Shown one piece after another: positions 1-12,105 of a DNA stretch of 64,000 bases. The notes beneath the pieces are model-generated. The model was not told where the DNA came from and ran no database searches. It worked only from the letters and a program-made list of their open reading frames with translations. The DNA lies in assembly GCA_029931535.1 (NCBI GenBank), contig JAQPZY010001495.1, positions 2,330,001-2,394,000 of the forward strand, read 5' to 3'. This DNA comes from Margaritifera margaritifera. Its lineage: Eukaryota; Mollusca; Bivalvia; Unionida; Margaritiferidae. Both the position numbers and the translations under genes were made by a program. Each line of letters starts with the position of its first letter. Within the stretch, counting starts at the first letter, position 1.

Positions 1-281
1 TGTGGCTATAGTAGCTAGTGCACCTCAAGAGTTGTGGCTATAGTAGCTAGTACACCTCAAGAGTTGTGGCTATAGTAGCTAGTACACCTCAAGAGTTGTG
101 GCTATAGTAGCTAGTACACCTCAAGAGTTGTGGCTATAGTAGCTAGTGCACCTCAAGAGTTGTGGCTATAGTAGCTAGTACACCTCAAGAGTTGTGGCTA
201 TAGTAGCTAGTGCACCTCAAGAGTTGTGGCTATAGTAGCTAGTGCACCTCAAGTCTTGTGGCTATAGTAGCCAGTACACCC
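1..281. repeat. 32-bp satellite array (about 9 copies)
   Basis: Head-to-tail copies of a 32-bp unit (core GTGGCTATAGTAGCTAGT) start at base 1 and run to about 281. Copies differ mostly at one A/G position, and the last copy is diverged. The array enters from outside the window, so its real length is unknown. Little divergence between copies implies recent expansion or homogenisation. Confidence 0.95.
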
Positions 282-336
282 TTTTCTTTAAACGTTATTT
301 TAGCCTTTCACCTATTGGTCATTGGTAACAATTTAT

Positions 337-409
337 ATGATGAGGTACAGAACCAGACTGGGATTTCAACTAAGTGTATGATGAGGTACAGAACCAGACT
401 GGGATTTCA
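337..409. repeat. Short direct duplication, about 31 bp x2
   Basis: The string ATGATGAGGTACAGAACCAG plus the following bases occurs at 337-368 and again at 378-409. A diverged third partial copy lies near 836-856. No gene is associated. Confidence 0.85.
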
Positions 410-1488
410 TTAACGCCGAAAAAGACCGCTGTGGTCTCTTAAAGGTAGTGAAAATTACAGTCTGTGAAGAAGTGGATTTCATGATTTACTTCCCTTTTCT
501 GTACCAATCACTGTAGACACACACCTTGCATATAAACATTTGCCAGACATTCCACTCATGCAATGTGAGTTAAAATTCATTTAGCTTTGAATATACACTA
601 CATATCCACATAGGAACCCAAATACTTCTTTTTGCATATATCAAGAAGTACCAGAAGAAAACGATAATTTTTTGTGGAAAATGGTACAAATTTATCATTA
701 CAGCAGGCTCCCAAATTAAAATAAATCCCTCGATATGTTCAAAACGGTAATTGCGAGACAACTAAGCTTTTGCAGGAGGTGAATAATAATTATGAAAGTA
801 AAATTTTATGTTAGGTCACAGGAGCTAATTATTGTATGAGGTACGGAACCAGTCCATGTGTGGTGACATTTTAAATACCGTATTTAAAATGATGAAGGTC
901 AATGATTGGCTAAAAATAGTTATCGGAAAAAAATAACGTACTTTTACAGAAAAGCCTACGTATGGGTAAAATGTACACAATAGTAGGCGTGAACCCAAAT
1001 AATTTTCATTGTATCGTGGTCGCCGTACATGTACTACTGGATGTAAACTGGGAGATCTCATCGGATAGTGGGCAATTGAATTTCTCTCAAAAACGAACCT
1101 GGCAGCACATCATTGTTATCATTTTAAAAGTTTCCTCTTATATAGAAAACAGCTCATTGTATGTAAGAGTGATTTGCTGGTCTTACCAAGAAAGTATAGC
1201 AGTTTGGCCAAACATTAACATTGTTCGAATCTCTAATTATTGGGCACTTTTAATTATCGCCTTTGAACAACAGTAGGTTCTAACGGATATTTAGATTGTG
1301 TCGTTGGACTTCGCATAGGTTCCGATGATGTGCTATGCACAGACTTTGCCATTTCTCCAGTACTTTTAAATCCATCCAATCTATCATGAAGATCTTCTGT
1401 TAGAAGTCGATTTGCAAAATCGTCATCATTTAATTCGTTAATAACATGGATCCTCCGGTTGTGTTTCTGTTGAAGTACATGCTAGCTA
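410..1488. other. Gene-free stretch
   Basis: AT-rich sequence with only short chance reading frames. The longest (962-1276, +) has no recognisable motif and no coding-like composition. I see no repeat structure here apart from the 836-856 echo of the upstream duplication. Confidence 0.6.
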
Positions 1489-1680
1489 GGAGCCGCGGTG
1501 GCTCAGTGGTTAGCGTGCCTGATTAACGACAGAAAGGTTGCGGTTTCGAATCCTACCATCGGACAAACATGGGACAGTTACTCTGGTGTGTCCTTGGGCA
1601 AGGCACTTTACTCCAATTGCGTCGGCACTAAATAACCAACTTGTGTTGCTGTACCGTAAAGCACCAAACCAAACCAAACT
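1489..1680 (+). mobile_element. tRNA-derived SINE
   Basis: The 5' part is tRNA-like. An A-box-like TGGCTCAGTGGTTAG (about 1499-1513) is followed by a B-box-like GGTTTCGAATCC (about 1540-1552), which is an internal RNA polymerase III promoter. A conserved core follows (CCTTGGGCAAGGCACTTTA, about 1592-1610), and the 3' end is a short CAAAC/CAAAA-type simple repeat. This arrangement (tRNA head, core, tail) is that of an invertebrate SINE. A second copy sharing the core lies at 39327-39485. I cannot assign a named family without a database. Confidence 0.8.
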
Positions 1681-1860
1681 TGTTAGCTAAATACATTTAA
1701 AGCATATTTTATTAAAAATCCTCACTTATTTTATACCTATAACTTATGAATAGTTTACCTAATTTATGTACGTCTTGTTCTTTTGCTTGATGTTCAGTAC
1801 CAAAGCGTAATTGACCTTGATCATCATTAGCAAGATTGACAGTATCATTAACTTGTATTT

Positions 1861-1960
1861 AGTTTAGCCTTTGTAGTGCATAATTAGTTTAGTTTTTGTA
1901 GTGTATAATTAGCTTAGTGTTTGTAGTGTATCATTTGTTTAGTGTTTGTAGTGTATAATT
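1861..1960. repeat. 25-bp tandem repeat x4
   Basis: Four consecutive 25-bp units with core TTTGTAGTGTATAATT lie at 1861, 1886, 1911 and 1936, with one to four mismatches between copies. No coding role is visible. Confidence 0.9.
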
Positions 1961-2499
1961 ATCATCTTCATATAAATGATGGTAACATTTTTCATTTCAA
2001 AAGCTTCACTACATTCTGCCATTAATTGTCTTTTAAAAAAACTTACCTAAGGTACACGGTGTATCAAATGTACACATTGCCTTCATAGCTGAAAACAATG
2101 AATACCTTCAGTGCAACGGCATGAACATTTCGTTGATTAAATCAGTTGGAAAAAGAATTAGTATTTTTGGATGTGACAAAAAGTAGTCTACAAAAACTGT
2201 TTCTTGATAACTGTGATATCATGTGGTTTTCATCGTGGTGGTATGTAGTTCATATACTCTGTGCTGTATTCATTTAAATGTTCTTTGTTTTCTTCTCACC
2301 ATTGTAAGTCGCTTTTACCATACTCATTTTGGAAAGGAAAGAATGGAACAAAAATTCAATTTGAAAATAGAGGACGCACACATGGCAACCTACAAAACTT
2401 TTCCAACGGTACAAACAGGAGCCAAAAATATATAGATACAGCAAGAAGAAGTAAAGAAAATGACAACATTCTTCTATATTCACGGATTTCTTGTAAAAA

Positions 2500-3268
2500 C
2501 ATGGTACAGAGGCTGAATATATTTTTAAAAAGTGCTCAAAATGCAAGCAAGCAGGACATGATCCAAGGAAATGTACCCAAAAGCCAGAAGTACCAAAGAT
2601 AACAGAACCAAAGGAAAATCCGCTTGGAATGGAAACACATAAGAACAGGCCTCACACCTCAGATCAGGAAGAAAATTTGCCAAGTACACCTGAAATGACA
2701 ATAGAACCAAAGGAAAACCCTCTTGAAATGGAAACGCCAAAGAAGAGGCCTCAAACCCCAGAACAAGAAGAAAAATTTGCCAAGAAAATACCCAGCACAG
2801 TTAGAAGCACCAGTGCAAATGGTGACATATACAACAAATAAGAACAAACTGAAAAATATATTACCAACAGGGAGGAGCACACCAGAAGATAAACAAACGA
2901 CAACAAAAAACACAACAACAACAGAAACAATTATGCACAAAAGTGAAATACATATTTTCCCGAGGAACACAAAGAAAACAACGGAAAATACAATAGCTAA
3001 AGCAACTGAAGGAGCAAGCAGACACGAAGAAAACATTGCAATGACCACAAATGGAAACAAAAATGAAACGTCAGTGAAACGACAAAGAGAAAAGCAAAGG
3101 AAAATAAGACCAAAAACAGATGGAAAAGAATATTATAAACTAGACTTTGTGGAAATAGACATATCAGACGAAGACACATCCCCAAAATTAGCCACAGCTG
3201 AAAATAACAAAACAATTAGGAAAAGATCAGAGAGAAAGGGAAAAACAGAGGCAACAATCCTTAAATGA
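2500..3268 (+). pseudogene. Zinc-knuckle gag-like/ORF1 relic with Lys/Thr-rich tail
   Basis: One + frame around 2534-2580 encodes CSKCKQAGHDPRKC, a perfect CX2CX4HX4C zinc knuckle. This motif is typical of retroelement Gag or LINE ORF1 nucleic-acid-binding proteins. The frame continues into a polar Glu/Pro/Thr-rich segment ending at 2841. That segment contains an exact in-frame 33-codon duplication (about 2602-2700 and 2701-2799). An overlapping frame (2723-3268) is open for 181 codons and very rich in Lys, Thr, Glu and Asn, so a frameshift probably separates the two halves. No reverse transcriptase lies nearby, so the source is unclear. It could be a LINE ORF1, an LTR gag, or a captured cellular CCHC protein. 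The knuckle is seen directly; the retroelement origin is inferred. Confidence 0.5.
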
Positions 3269-4395
3269 ACATAAGGAAGGAAAAAAAAATATGTATGTAT
3301 GTACATGTAACCTGATATGCTAATATCTAAAACTATATGCACTAATAAAATATTGAATAAGATAAACACAACTTTATAAATAAAATTCTAACATATAATA
3401 AAATATAATAAGCACTAATAAACTATAACATAATATAAATATACCTTAACAATAATCTTATCTTAACATATGAACTAACAGCGAAAGAATATACATACAC
3501 GCAAGATACAAGAAAACAAAACTCTTAGATTTAACATAAAACTGAAAATGAAAATTTTGATTCATATAGCGCTTGTTTCAGGACAACAGATACGAAACAC
3601 AACAACAATCATACACATGGAAGATATAAGGGACTAGAAAAATTACAGAAATTAAAACAAGACCTCAAAGCAAAGGTCACTATTTTCAACAATTCACTTA
3701 GGGAGAAGGGAACGGAAACCCGACCAACAGGCAATACCTGAAGGGAGGTTAGTACGAACCTGGACCAATAGAACAAGAAAACTTGGAAAATATAGGAAAA
3801 ACAAAAGAGGAACCGCAATAATAAAAAAATTATCTACAATTTTAACATCAAAATCAACTTAAAAATATTATCAACCTTTTGGTATTTGGAATTTTATGAG
3901 GGGACTTTTCAATGCTCTTACCAGCCATATATGCTGGGAACTACTAGGATTAGACCACAAATAAAAAGAAGAACGCGTGCAAGAAACGATGCAGCTTTAT
4001 CAGTTTAAAACAAAATATATTATTTGATAGGTGATATAATTGTTTTATTTTACTTGTTGGTTTGTTCAAAACGTGAAATTAATTTTACTTCATAGCGTCG
4101 TCATAAGTGCTTTCCGCACACTTTAGAGCACGTTCCAACGTTAAAAGATGTTGAATTTACCAACGAACAATCAATCCAAGAACAATCCAATCCCAGAAAT
4201 GCTTTGATGTACAGGTAAAATGCGAGTACATATTGAATTTACTTGTGATGGGTGATAGTGTGTACGCTGCATATAAGTTTTATAGCATATAAATAGCATA
4301 GCTTTTTCACTAGACAAATGGCAAACAGGAAAACAAAACACAAGGAGTTAAAAACCTCAGTCCAACACATCATTGTATCCCAAATAGTATCTTGA
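3269..4395. other. AT-rich gene-free stretch
   Basis: Very AT-rich with short A-rich runs. It begins immediately after the Lys-rich frame and may include the old 3' untranslated part of that relic. No RNA gene or repeat family is recognised. Confidence 0.55.
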
Positions 4396-4399
4396 CAAA

Positions 4400-5600
4400 A
4401 GAGCTGCATCAGTGTGACGCAGCATCGTGTCGCGCTTGCAATGAATGTCTCTAATTTATTCCAAACATAAATAAATAAAGGATTTTCATTCTTGATCGTT
4501 ATTAATTTATTATATGTTCCTTAAAATAAGTAACTTTATGTATTCTCCTTGGAATTGACTGTTATAAAGTTCTTATCTGGCAAAGAGGTCTTGACTGCCA
4601 AGTTACAATGAGCACTCTCGTGAGATCATTTACGGATCTTATCTCATCAGTATTTCTCTGAAGGAGGAATTTAAGGGTCCTTAATATTTTTTCGATAATA
4701 TTAATATATTGGTTCTGTGCTAACAGTGTCAAACAGTTAATGCCATCATCGATCTTCTTCTGACGAGCCATCGAAGACTCAACGGATGAGAAGTTGTCAT
4801 CCTGAAACAAGTAACTCTGGTTGGAGAAGTGTTTTGTGAAGAAAAGGCCATACATAGCTTTCCATAATCTGGAAATATTTATCACTGTACAAACTGCCAT
4901 CAATTTTCACTAATGCTCTCATTCCAATAGTACGTAAAGCAACCCCACACCATCACATACATGTTCTTTTGCGGTCGATGTGCTCTAAGTGTTAAGAGAC
5001 ATTGGGGTAGGTAACGTCGCGTTTCTCCAGACATCTATTCTGTTATCATGACGAACCACCACCTGACAATTATCACTAGATATCACTATATTCCATCTAC
5101 CCCATCTATTCAGCAAGGTTATATCCTAATTTTTCCCTGAACCAATTAAATTTGCCAAATTCGGTTCACCTTGGAGATAGTGACCTTCTTCTTACAATAC
5201 GCTTACATATCCTCGAAAATACAAACGCCTCTGAACAGTTGTTGTGTATACTGGTATGAGACTGAACTGACATATTTAATTTGATAGTTAGATTCACCAG
5301 ACTCTGCCTCCTGTTTCTTTTGGCGATACGAATCACCATGAACACAAATGGAGATTTGCAGAAAAACATATTGCTCTGGAGTGTTTTTAAAAATTTCACT
5401 ATGGTAGAATGAACTTTTCGGCAATTTTAGCAGTGTTTGGAGCATTCATGCATTCCTTGTTACAGCGCAGTACGATGTCTTTTCGACAGGTGTCATTGTT
5501 TTACGTTTTTGAGCTAATTGTTTCCTACAATGTCGGTTTACTTACGGTCCTTAGGAGACATCTAATCGACTTCTGGATAACCTTACAGGTGTTAGTACTA
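4400..5600 (-). pseudogene. Tc1-like (DD34E) transposase relic
   Basis: Minus-strand frames between about 5450 and 4562 resemble a Tc1/mariner transposase. The best part is 4562-4903. It holds the second catalytic Asp in LFQDDN, exactly 34 residues before a Glu in NIIEKI, the spacing that defines Tc1 DD34E enzymes, followed by a family-like C-terminus (LQRNTDEIRSVNDL). Upstream (about 5100-4905, several frames) remnants of the central RNase-H-like fold appear, including VWGC-like and VKIDG/SDKYFQI segments. Multiple stops and frameshifts mean the gene is dead. Terminal inverted repeats are not certain: GTTGTATCCC-like sequence occurs near 4373 and inverted near 5693. The product would have cut and pasted its own element. 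Confidence 0.75.
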
Positions 5601-5759
5601 TTTAGTACCTAAAATGTCTGTTGAACTAATATTACGCGGTAATGTCTAATCGCATAACTTTTACCCTAACGTAACATAAAACGTTGTTAATGGGATACAA
5701 CATTTTTTAAAATGACACTGTATACACCTAGTAAACTTTACTGACAGCATTTTCAAGTT

Positions 5760-7430
5760 AAATCCAAAGATGTTGATTATATAACGGTTTTTGGTTTCGT
5801 TTGATATGAAAGTAAATAATAATGCTAATAATGCAGTTGTCCTTATGGTAAGGACGTCGCTATATCATATGGAAATGACGATCTTTTCAACTTGCATGAC
5901 TATACCATTTTCATGATATAAAAAGAAGTGTTGTTACTTGATCGGTTAGGACAAACAAGATTGAACAAGGCATTGTAAATGATAAATTCTGAAAGTTGAG
6001 AGCATCGGCAGTTAATGCACACAATACTGGTACTGGTGTAGAATACCACTTGACTTTCAGATACCAACAGATCATTGTCCACTGAATCCTTGTACTCCTT
6101 TAGAGAATCTAAGATTTCACATAAAACTTGCAAAAGCCTCTGAAGTGATGAGTGTGGTAACCAAGAATATGGACTGGAAATCTTTTTTTTTTACAGTACG
6201 ATACTGTTTCTTCAGAATTGATTGTGCAAATCAGAAATCAGATTATTTAAAATTATTATTCTTTTATGACTACACCACCACATCACTAGGTAGAGATTCA
6301 TCTATATAACAGTCAAGACACCTGTAACAAATCTCACAGGATGGAGGATGTCTCGACGTATTGCAAGATAACAAATGAGAATAAATGGAAGAAAAAAAAG
6401 TGGAGAAAGTAATCCAGTACAATTGTTCAAGTCGGCGATAAAAAAGAAACATCTCAGAGACTATAGAAGGCTAGCCAGATATGGTTTATTCACAGGGTTT
6501 TTGATTGAGGCAACAGTAAATTGAAGCCACATCGTGCTGATCTGATGGACAACAGCCCACATAAATTGGTAACATAAGTGTTGACAATTTGACACTGATA
6601 ACATTTGTATCTGACTTGATTTACGGAGTATAGATTATAACAGATTGCATGTAATGGTCATAAATTGTCTAGCGTTCAACAAAGTATACACATACAGATC
6701 AAGAGAAAAAATGTAGATAATCAAAAAATGTATTTATTTCGTGTCTGAAATCCGGCTAAATATTTAAAACAATAAATGATAAAAACTGTTGTTTTAGGTA
6801 TGAATAAATGTATTTGAAAGAACACCAGAACATGATAATTTGTGGAGTGAGTAATTACAGAAATATTATGTTTGACTAAATTTGCTAGAAACGGAATGCA
6901 GAAACATTTTCAACTGCTTCTTTAACATCTGTCCATCTTTTCTATCCACAAGACTTAAAGTAGAAAAGCTGAATTCAAGATGAAAACGAGACTGTGATTG
7001 ATCCCGAGGGTAAAGTGTGGATAAGTGGTAAGAGTTACTTCTTGATGCTTACCAGGTACAAATATCTTGTTTCTTAGACTGAGGGAATTTAGATCACGAA
7101 CTCAAGAAAGAAACTAACCCAACACAACTAGCTTTTATTGATGGACATTTTGAAATATCCATTTGTATGATCATACAAAAATACAACTCTGTTACAAATG
7201 ACCCATGTAAGAATATTAGGTGTTTAGTTGTATTCTACTCCAAAGGAAAGTGATCGAAGAGAACAATGTAGTACCGGTGATTATAAGAGAAGATATAGTT
7301 GAAAAACTGATCAAAAGACATTAACTTTTTCATGACACTTTAATATCCGTTTCACATTGTTGTCTGCAAATACCGCGCTTAATGTACATGATTATAGAGT
7401 ACTTAAATATATATAGGGTAATGTGTTTAT
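5760..7430. other. Unassigned stretch below a polymerase relic
   Basis: No convincing coding region. Because the next segment (7440-9490) is a minus-strand Polinton polymerase relic, the polymerase C-terminus and neighbouring genes would be expected here. I can only see weak, scattered similarity and do not call them. Confidence 0.4.
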
Positions 7431-7439
7431 GTTGTCAAC

Positions 7440-9490
7440 CAAAAGACACTTGTCTACATATATGGACAAAGCTACTTCATTAATTTCGATTCCTCATCAA
7501 CCAGTATCGCAGTCATCAACAGTAAACCTTTCTCAATCACTTTAATCTGTTCTTCATTGATTATATGCAGATTTCAACTGGCACGCACTGGTTCATATCC
7601 TACATCTAAACATGATTACTGATATATAAGTAAATAATAAATGACCATGACTTTGACATTTCGAGCTGATCTTAATTTATTTTATATATGACGATCATTA
7701 TCCAAGTAGTATTCGTGATTTGATTCATTTATCTATGTGTATCATACTAAATCCATATTGTATTGCACTCTCAACCACCAAGAACATGCCATAAGTTGTT
7801 AAACATTCAAGGTCTACACATGATATCGCGAATCTTACATCGTGTCATATTTTAGACTGAATATTTGTAAACTATTTCCGTGTTTCTGTGAACTTTTAAT
7901 CACTCAAAGTTTTTCCAGCTGTTCCATTGATTGTCATATGACTAAACCTGTTAGCAAATGTGATTGTCACTTATTTCTTTTCCTTCTTTCACGGAGTTGT
8001 CAACTATGACATCCTTACTGAATGAAATACATTCTTTATCATTGTTCGGACTGATTATTACGTCTTTATTTGAATCATTCTTTTACCAATGTTTTAATGA
8101 ACAGTTGACTGTCATAACCGGGCTAGTTATCAATGAATAATCGTATGTATTTTGGACATTTAAATTGAATTGCATTCGTTAGTTGCTAGACATGTATACT
8201 TGCCTGCTAAGTTATTGTGTTTTCGAACTTTGTGCTCAGTTATTTCTCCCTTACAGATGTAACATATTTCTTAAATTAAACTGTTTTTCATTTATCTGTG
8301 AACACCATAGGTTTTGCATTCTTTGGTCTCGATTTTCATTACAACAGTTTTGGAATCTTAAATACTCGAAATAAATAGGTTCTATTGGTTTATATCTCTC
8401 GAAGATTGAATTGAGATAAAATACAAAACACTGATGGAATGTGTTTGTCTGTTTTAATTGTCCAGATACTCACAACACTCTGCGTAGCCTTCAGAAAGGT
8501 AAGCCCTTGGAATCCCATATGTGCCTTAGGCAAAGCTCTGCCGTTGGTTGTCAGTTTCGCTTTTCAGAGGCGCAATGGTACGTACGGTACATGTTTCCAA
8601 TACTCTCAAAATCACAATAAATAACATACGGAACGTTTAATTGGTATTAGTATTGACATTTTTATTATTTTGCTTTTTTACAACTGAGTCTTCCTTAAGC
8701 ATTATATCTTTTGAGTTATCTACACTGTAACATAGTCTTTTGTGTTCTGATACTTTTTCTGGTGTATTGAGAAAGTTAAGCATTTTTCACAGATATATTT
8801 GTCGGTAATGTCTATTTATCTGTGTTGACACCAGTTTTGAATTGTTTTTATTCCAGCATATTGTCTCTCTTTGTTACAGGTTTAATGTAAGATGGTTCGC
8901 CTATTTCAGACATTTACAGACATATCAAATTCATTTTAAAGTTTCCCGATGTCCACTATTTTACCAGACACGTATCAAGCCAATGTCTCTATCTAGATTG
9001 TATTTTAATGGTTTATCTACATGATCACTTGGTGTGTTTAACACAGATTCCACAATATACAACACAAACATCTAGAGTCTTTTTTTTGCACATTTATGCA
9101 ACCTTTTTGTACTTAATCCATTCTGTCGAATCTGTGTGTGGGCTTCCAATGAGCGGGTGATATCCATGTATGTGCAATATTAACTATTCAATCCTGTCAA
9201 ACATCCATCTAGAATATTCGCCTATTTCCTGCCCAAATTTGGGCTGAAAAATGTCAAATAAACGTTTAACAACATTGTCCATTTCCCCTCTATTCAATAT
9301 GTTAATAGATCTGGTTCTAAAGTAAACATTTGTATACTCAACTTGTTCACCTTTCCAAATGGGTCTCTTGATAAGTGTGATCTGTTTATTATACTGGTGA
9401 TATTCTTAAAATATGTCTCAATATTACTGCAAGATTCATAGAAGTCTTTATTGTTTCTACCATTAAATCTATTCTCAGTTAAGTCTTTTG
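7440..9490 (-). pseudogene. Polinton family B DNA polymerase relic (separate from the 13-27 kb copy)
   Basis: Read on the minus strand from 9490 downwards, fragments appear in the order expected for a Polinton protein-primed DNA polymerase. They are an N-terminal block (9395-9188, containing SINILNRGEMDNVVKRL), a zinc-knuckle-like block with CEKCLTF (about 8800-8720), and the exonuclease I block with PYVIYCDFESI (about 8627-8590). Next come a fully open block DKECISFSKDVIVDNSVKEG (8040-7981) and a block with NEEQIKVIEKG (about 7548-7510). The last two match the parallel blocks of the polymerase at 16250-19490. The frame changes repeatedly and stops are frequent, so this is dead. It implies a second, inverted Polinton whose integrase side would lie above 9.5 kb, but I could not identify that part. 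Confidence 0.65.
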
Positions 9491-9786
9491 GTTATGATTT
9501 TGATTAATTTCTGTCTATTTATTATCCTGAATTCCTTTTAGTTGGAAGGTGTGTTAAAGAAAGTATTAGTTGTTGTCTCGGCATTGGTGCATCAAGTATT
9601 GAAGTATTCATTTTGATTGTTTTGAGCAATACATATTTCAATGTCTATTGAACTGTATGGCATGTGTATGCATCTTTAATCTTTAAAATGTGATCTTTAT
9701 CGTAATTTCAGAAAAATGCCCATCCCGTTATCTATAGATTCCACCCCAAAGGTTGTTACATCGGAAAAAAAATCGTCATGAGGATG

Positions 9787-10125
9787 TCACTGGTTTTCAG
9801 CAGATTTGTATCTACACACGGCTTGTTTGTCTGCACTAGTGATCAGACTTTGTACTCCGCTAATTATGAATTCTCTTAGGCTCTTTTCTATTTTTGCCGC
9901 TATCCTGTCACGCAGCTCTTTGTCCCACATGATATCAGCTCTTCCTGGAGCCTTTTCAGACTTCATAGGGAGCTTCTTTGCATTCATATGGCAACTTTCC
10001 CTCACTTGTATCTTTATTCTCCATTGTGTCACGCGGCACTCATTCACAAACCCCACACAAGACGGGCTCTTCATGCGTTCATATAACAACTTTCTCACAT
10101 GTCTCCTTTTTGGCATACCTTGCAT
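9787..10125 (-). CDS. Unrecognised 112-codon ORF, possible Polinton-associated fragment
   Basis: A minus-strand frame open for 112 codons, rich in Lys/Arg/Glu/Met. Its middle contains paired Cys (SCVGFVNEC), and the C-terminal half looks amphipathic (ELRDRIAAKIEKSLREF), likely alpha-helical. It lies just upstream, in the transcriptional sense, of the minus-strand polymerase relic, where some Polintons carry a zinc-finger gene. In an alternative frame near its 5' end a KCKVCQKG-like Cys pair appears, so it may be a frameshifted zinc-finger protein. Function is unknown. It could also be chance: the opposite strand is open over the same span (9806-10159). Confidence 0.35.
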   Translation of the reverse strand: MQGMPKRRHVRKLLYERMKSPSCVGFVNECRVTQWRIKIQVRESCHMNAKKLPMKSEKAPGRADIMWDKELRDRIAAKIEKSLREFIISGVQSLITSADKQAVCRYKSAENQ

Positions 10126-10159
10126 TTTTTGCGAACATTTAAAACCCTTTGGTAATTGA

Positions 10160-12020
10160 GTAGGTTATATTTATTTATGATCGCGGAGTGCATTTGATCT
10201 ACTTAATATTATTAGATGGCTGCTTTAGAAACGAGGTGGGTCTCATTTACATAGAAAACGTCACCTTTGGCAAGAACTGAACCGCATATATTTCTTTCTG
10301 TAATCCCACGCAATAGTCTAGACGAAGCGGTCTCACTTATTACAGCACTGTAAAATAAATTATATAAACTTTACCTGTATACTGAAATTTGGCGTTCTTC
10401 GCGCTCGACTCCAGGCAAAGCAACTGCCTTAGTCACTTCACCTTCGGTACACATATTATGCATTATCATTCGCTTAAATCAATAAAACTTGGTAATATTT
10501 TAGTATCAATTTTGCAGAATGTATCATCTCCATTTTTGAAAGCAAGATTTTTCAAATATGACGATAGTAGGTCTGCGCCAATAAAGATTAACTTTTAATA
10601 TTCTCTTAGATTTACTGCGCCAGTGAATATCGACTTTTTATTTTAGTGTTGCTATATACCTTTACAAGGCGATTGGTGTGTTGCACTAGTGCACCTTTCT
10701 GAGTGTCTAGAGATTTGAATTGTAGGAAATTTATCCATGTATTTAATTATTTACGTTCATAAAATTTTAATTTCATTATTGTCCAGTATTCTCAATTTAC
10801 ATACCACTGGCTCAGTGTTGATTTGGGATGAAACCATGAATAAACTCATCATAAGACTATAATTGCAATAAAACAGAATGTGACTACTTCTTGCGGAAAC
10901 AAGAAACATATAGTCTGCTGTTCAAACTTACTTCTTTAGAAATGACATCCTTATGGTTTAACTTAGAAGACGTCTTAAAATGCAAAATTATCGTTGAAGG
11001 CCGATATGGTGCAAGTCATTTTTATTTGCTATATTTGAAAATATCTGTTGATAAAAGACCACAGCACATACAAGGGTTGCTACTTACAAATTTCCTTTTC
11101 AGTGACATGATAAGGTTATAATTTCTAGTGCAACCTACTCGTACATACTCAATATAGTTTAAACTGTTCCAAACTCATTTTGAGAAATTAAATGCAGTAG
11201 TAGTAAATTAAAATCGTGGACAAAAGGCAGATTTGCCAATAAGACGTTGTGTCTTTGTGTGCACTATATTTTAGGTATGATTGTATTCAATTGTAAATTA
11301 ATTAATTAGGGGAAAATAGGGTAACTGGGAGACTGGGGTAAAATGGAACGCATTAAATATTTTAAAGCATCAAAGAAACTAGATTCATGTCTTTAAAATG
11401 AGATCATATAAAACTAAAGTAGATTTTGGCCCCATCCTCGGCTATCTATGTAAAGAGCGAAGCCATGATGTCACAATAATTATGGGGCATTATGTGGGAG
11501 GTATCAGTGAGACAGATTAACTAAGAAGGATTACTGGAATCCTGTAGAACTGAATATATATTTTCTCTGTTTGACGTGTAAATTTCAAAATAGCAAAGTA
11601 TTTTAGTGGAACTAGGAGATTCACTAAAATATATATACTTTCCTTGCCTGTTTTGCGAACATTTGTAATTTATGTAAAAATTAATGTCTAGCGAAAAATG
11701 CAAATTAAACACATTGAACCATTAATTATGATCTCACATTAAACTTCCTGTGAAAATACGATTACAAACAATTGTGAATCTATATTGGAAAGGTGTAAGA
11801 TATGAGGAAAATTGCTCCATGAAATGCAACTGTGGCTCTTTTTGTACCAATAAAAGCCAAAATAATCGCTGCCACGATCGCAACTTAGTTTGGACTCAGA
11901 TGAAGAAATGTACTCAAAATTATCTCATTAACCCCATGACGACAAATTGATGTAACATTGGAGAGGTTGTACTGGACAGAGTCAGAGTATAGCGTAATAT
12001 TCCTGACGCGTTAGAGAGAT
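10160..12020. other. Gene-free stretch
   Basis: Only short frames without motifs. I looked for a minus-strand integrase belonging to the 7.4-9.5 kb polymerase relic and found no convincing match. Confidence 0.5.
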
Positions 12021-12023
12021 GGG

Positions 12024-12024
<1 letters not shown>

Positions 12025-12103
<79 letters not shown>
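12025..12103. repeat. (AT)n microsatellite
   Basis: Uninterrupted AT dinucleotides over about 79 bp. Confidence 0.98.

Positions 12104-12105
<2 letters not shown>

Noticed and set aside
1489..1563. Functional tRNA gene
   Set aside because: A and B boxes are present but the acceptor arms do not pair and a SINE core and tail follow; the same reasoning applies to 29965-30110 and 55139-55235.
2659..3060. 133-codon minus frame, very hydrophobic
   Set aside because: Antisense of the Lys/Thr-rich frame: AAA/ACA codons read backwards give Phe/Cys/Val runs.
9806..10159. 117-codon plus frame
   Set aside because: Overlaps the minus-strand 112-codon frame. Its composition (Phe/Leu/Cys-rich) is typical of an antisense shadow, and the minus strand agrees with the polymerase relic's orientation.
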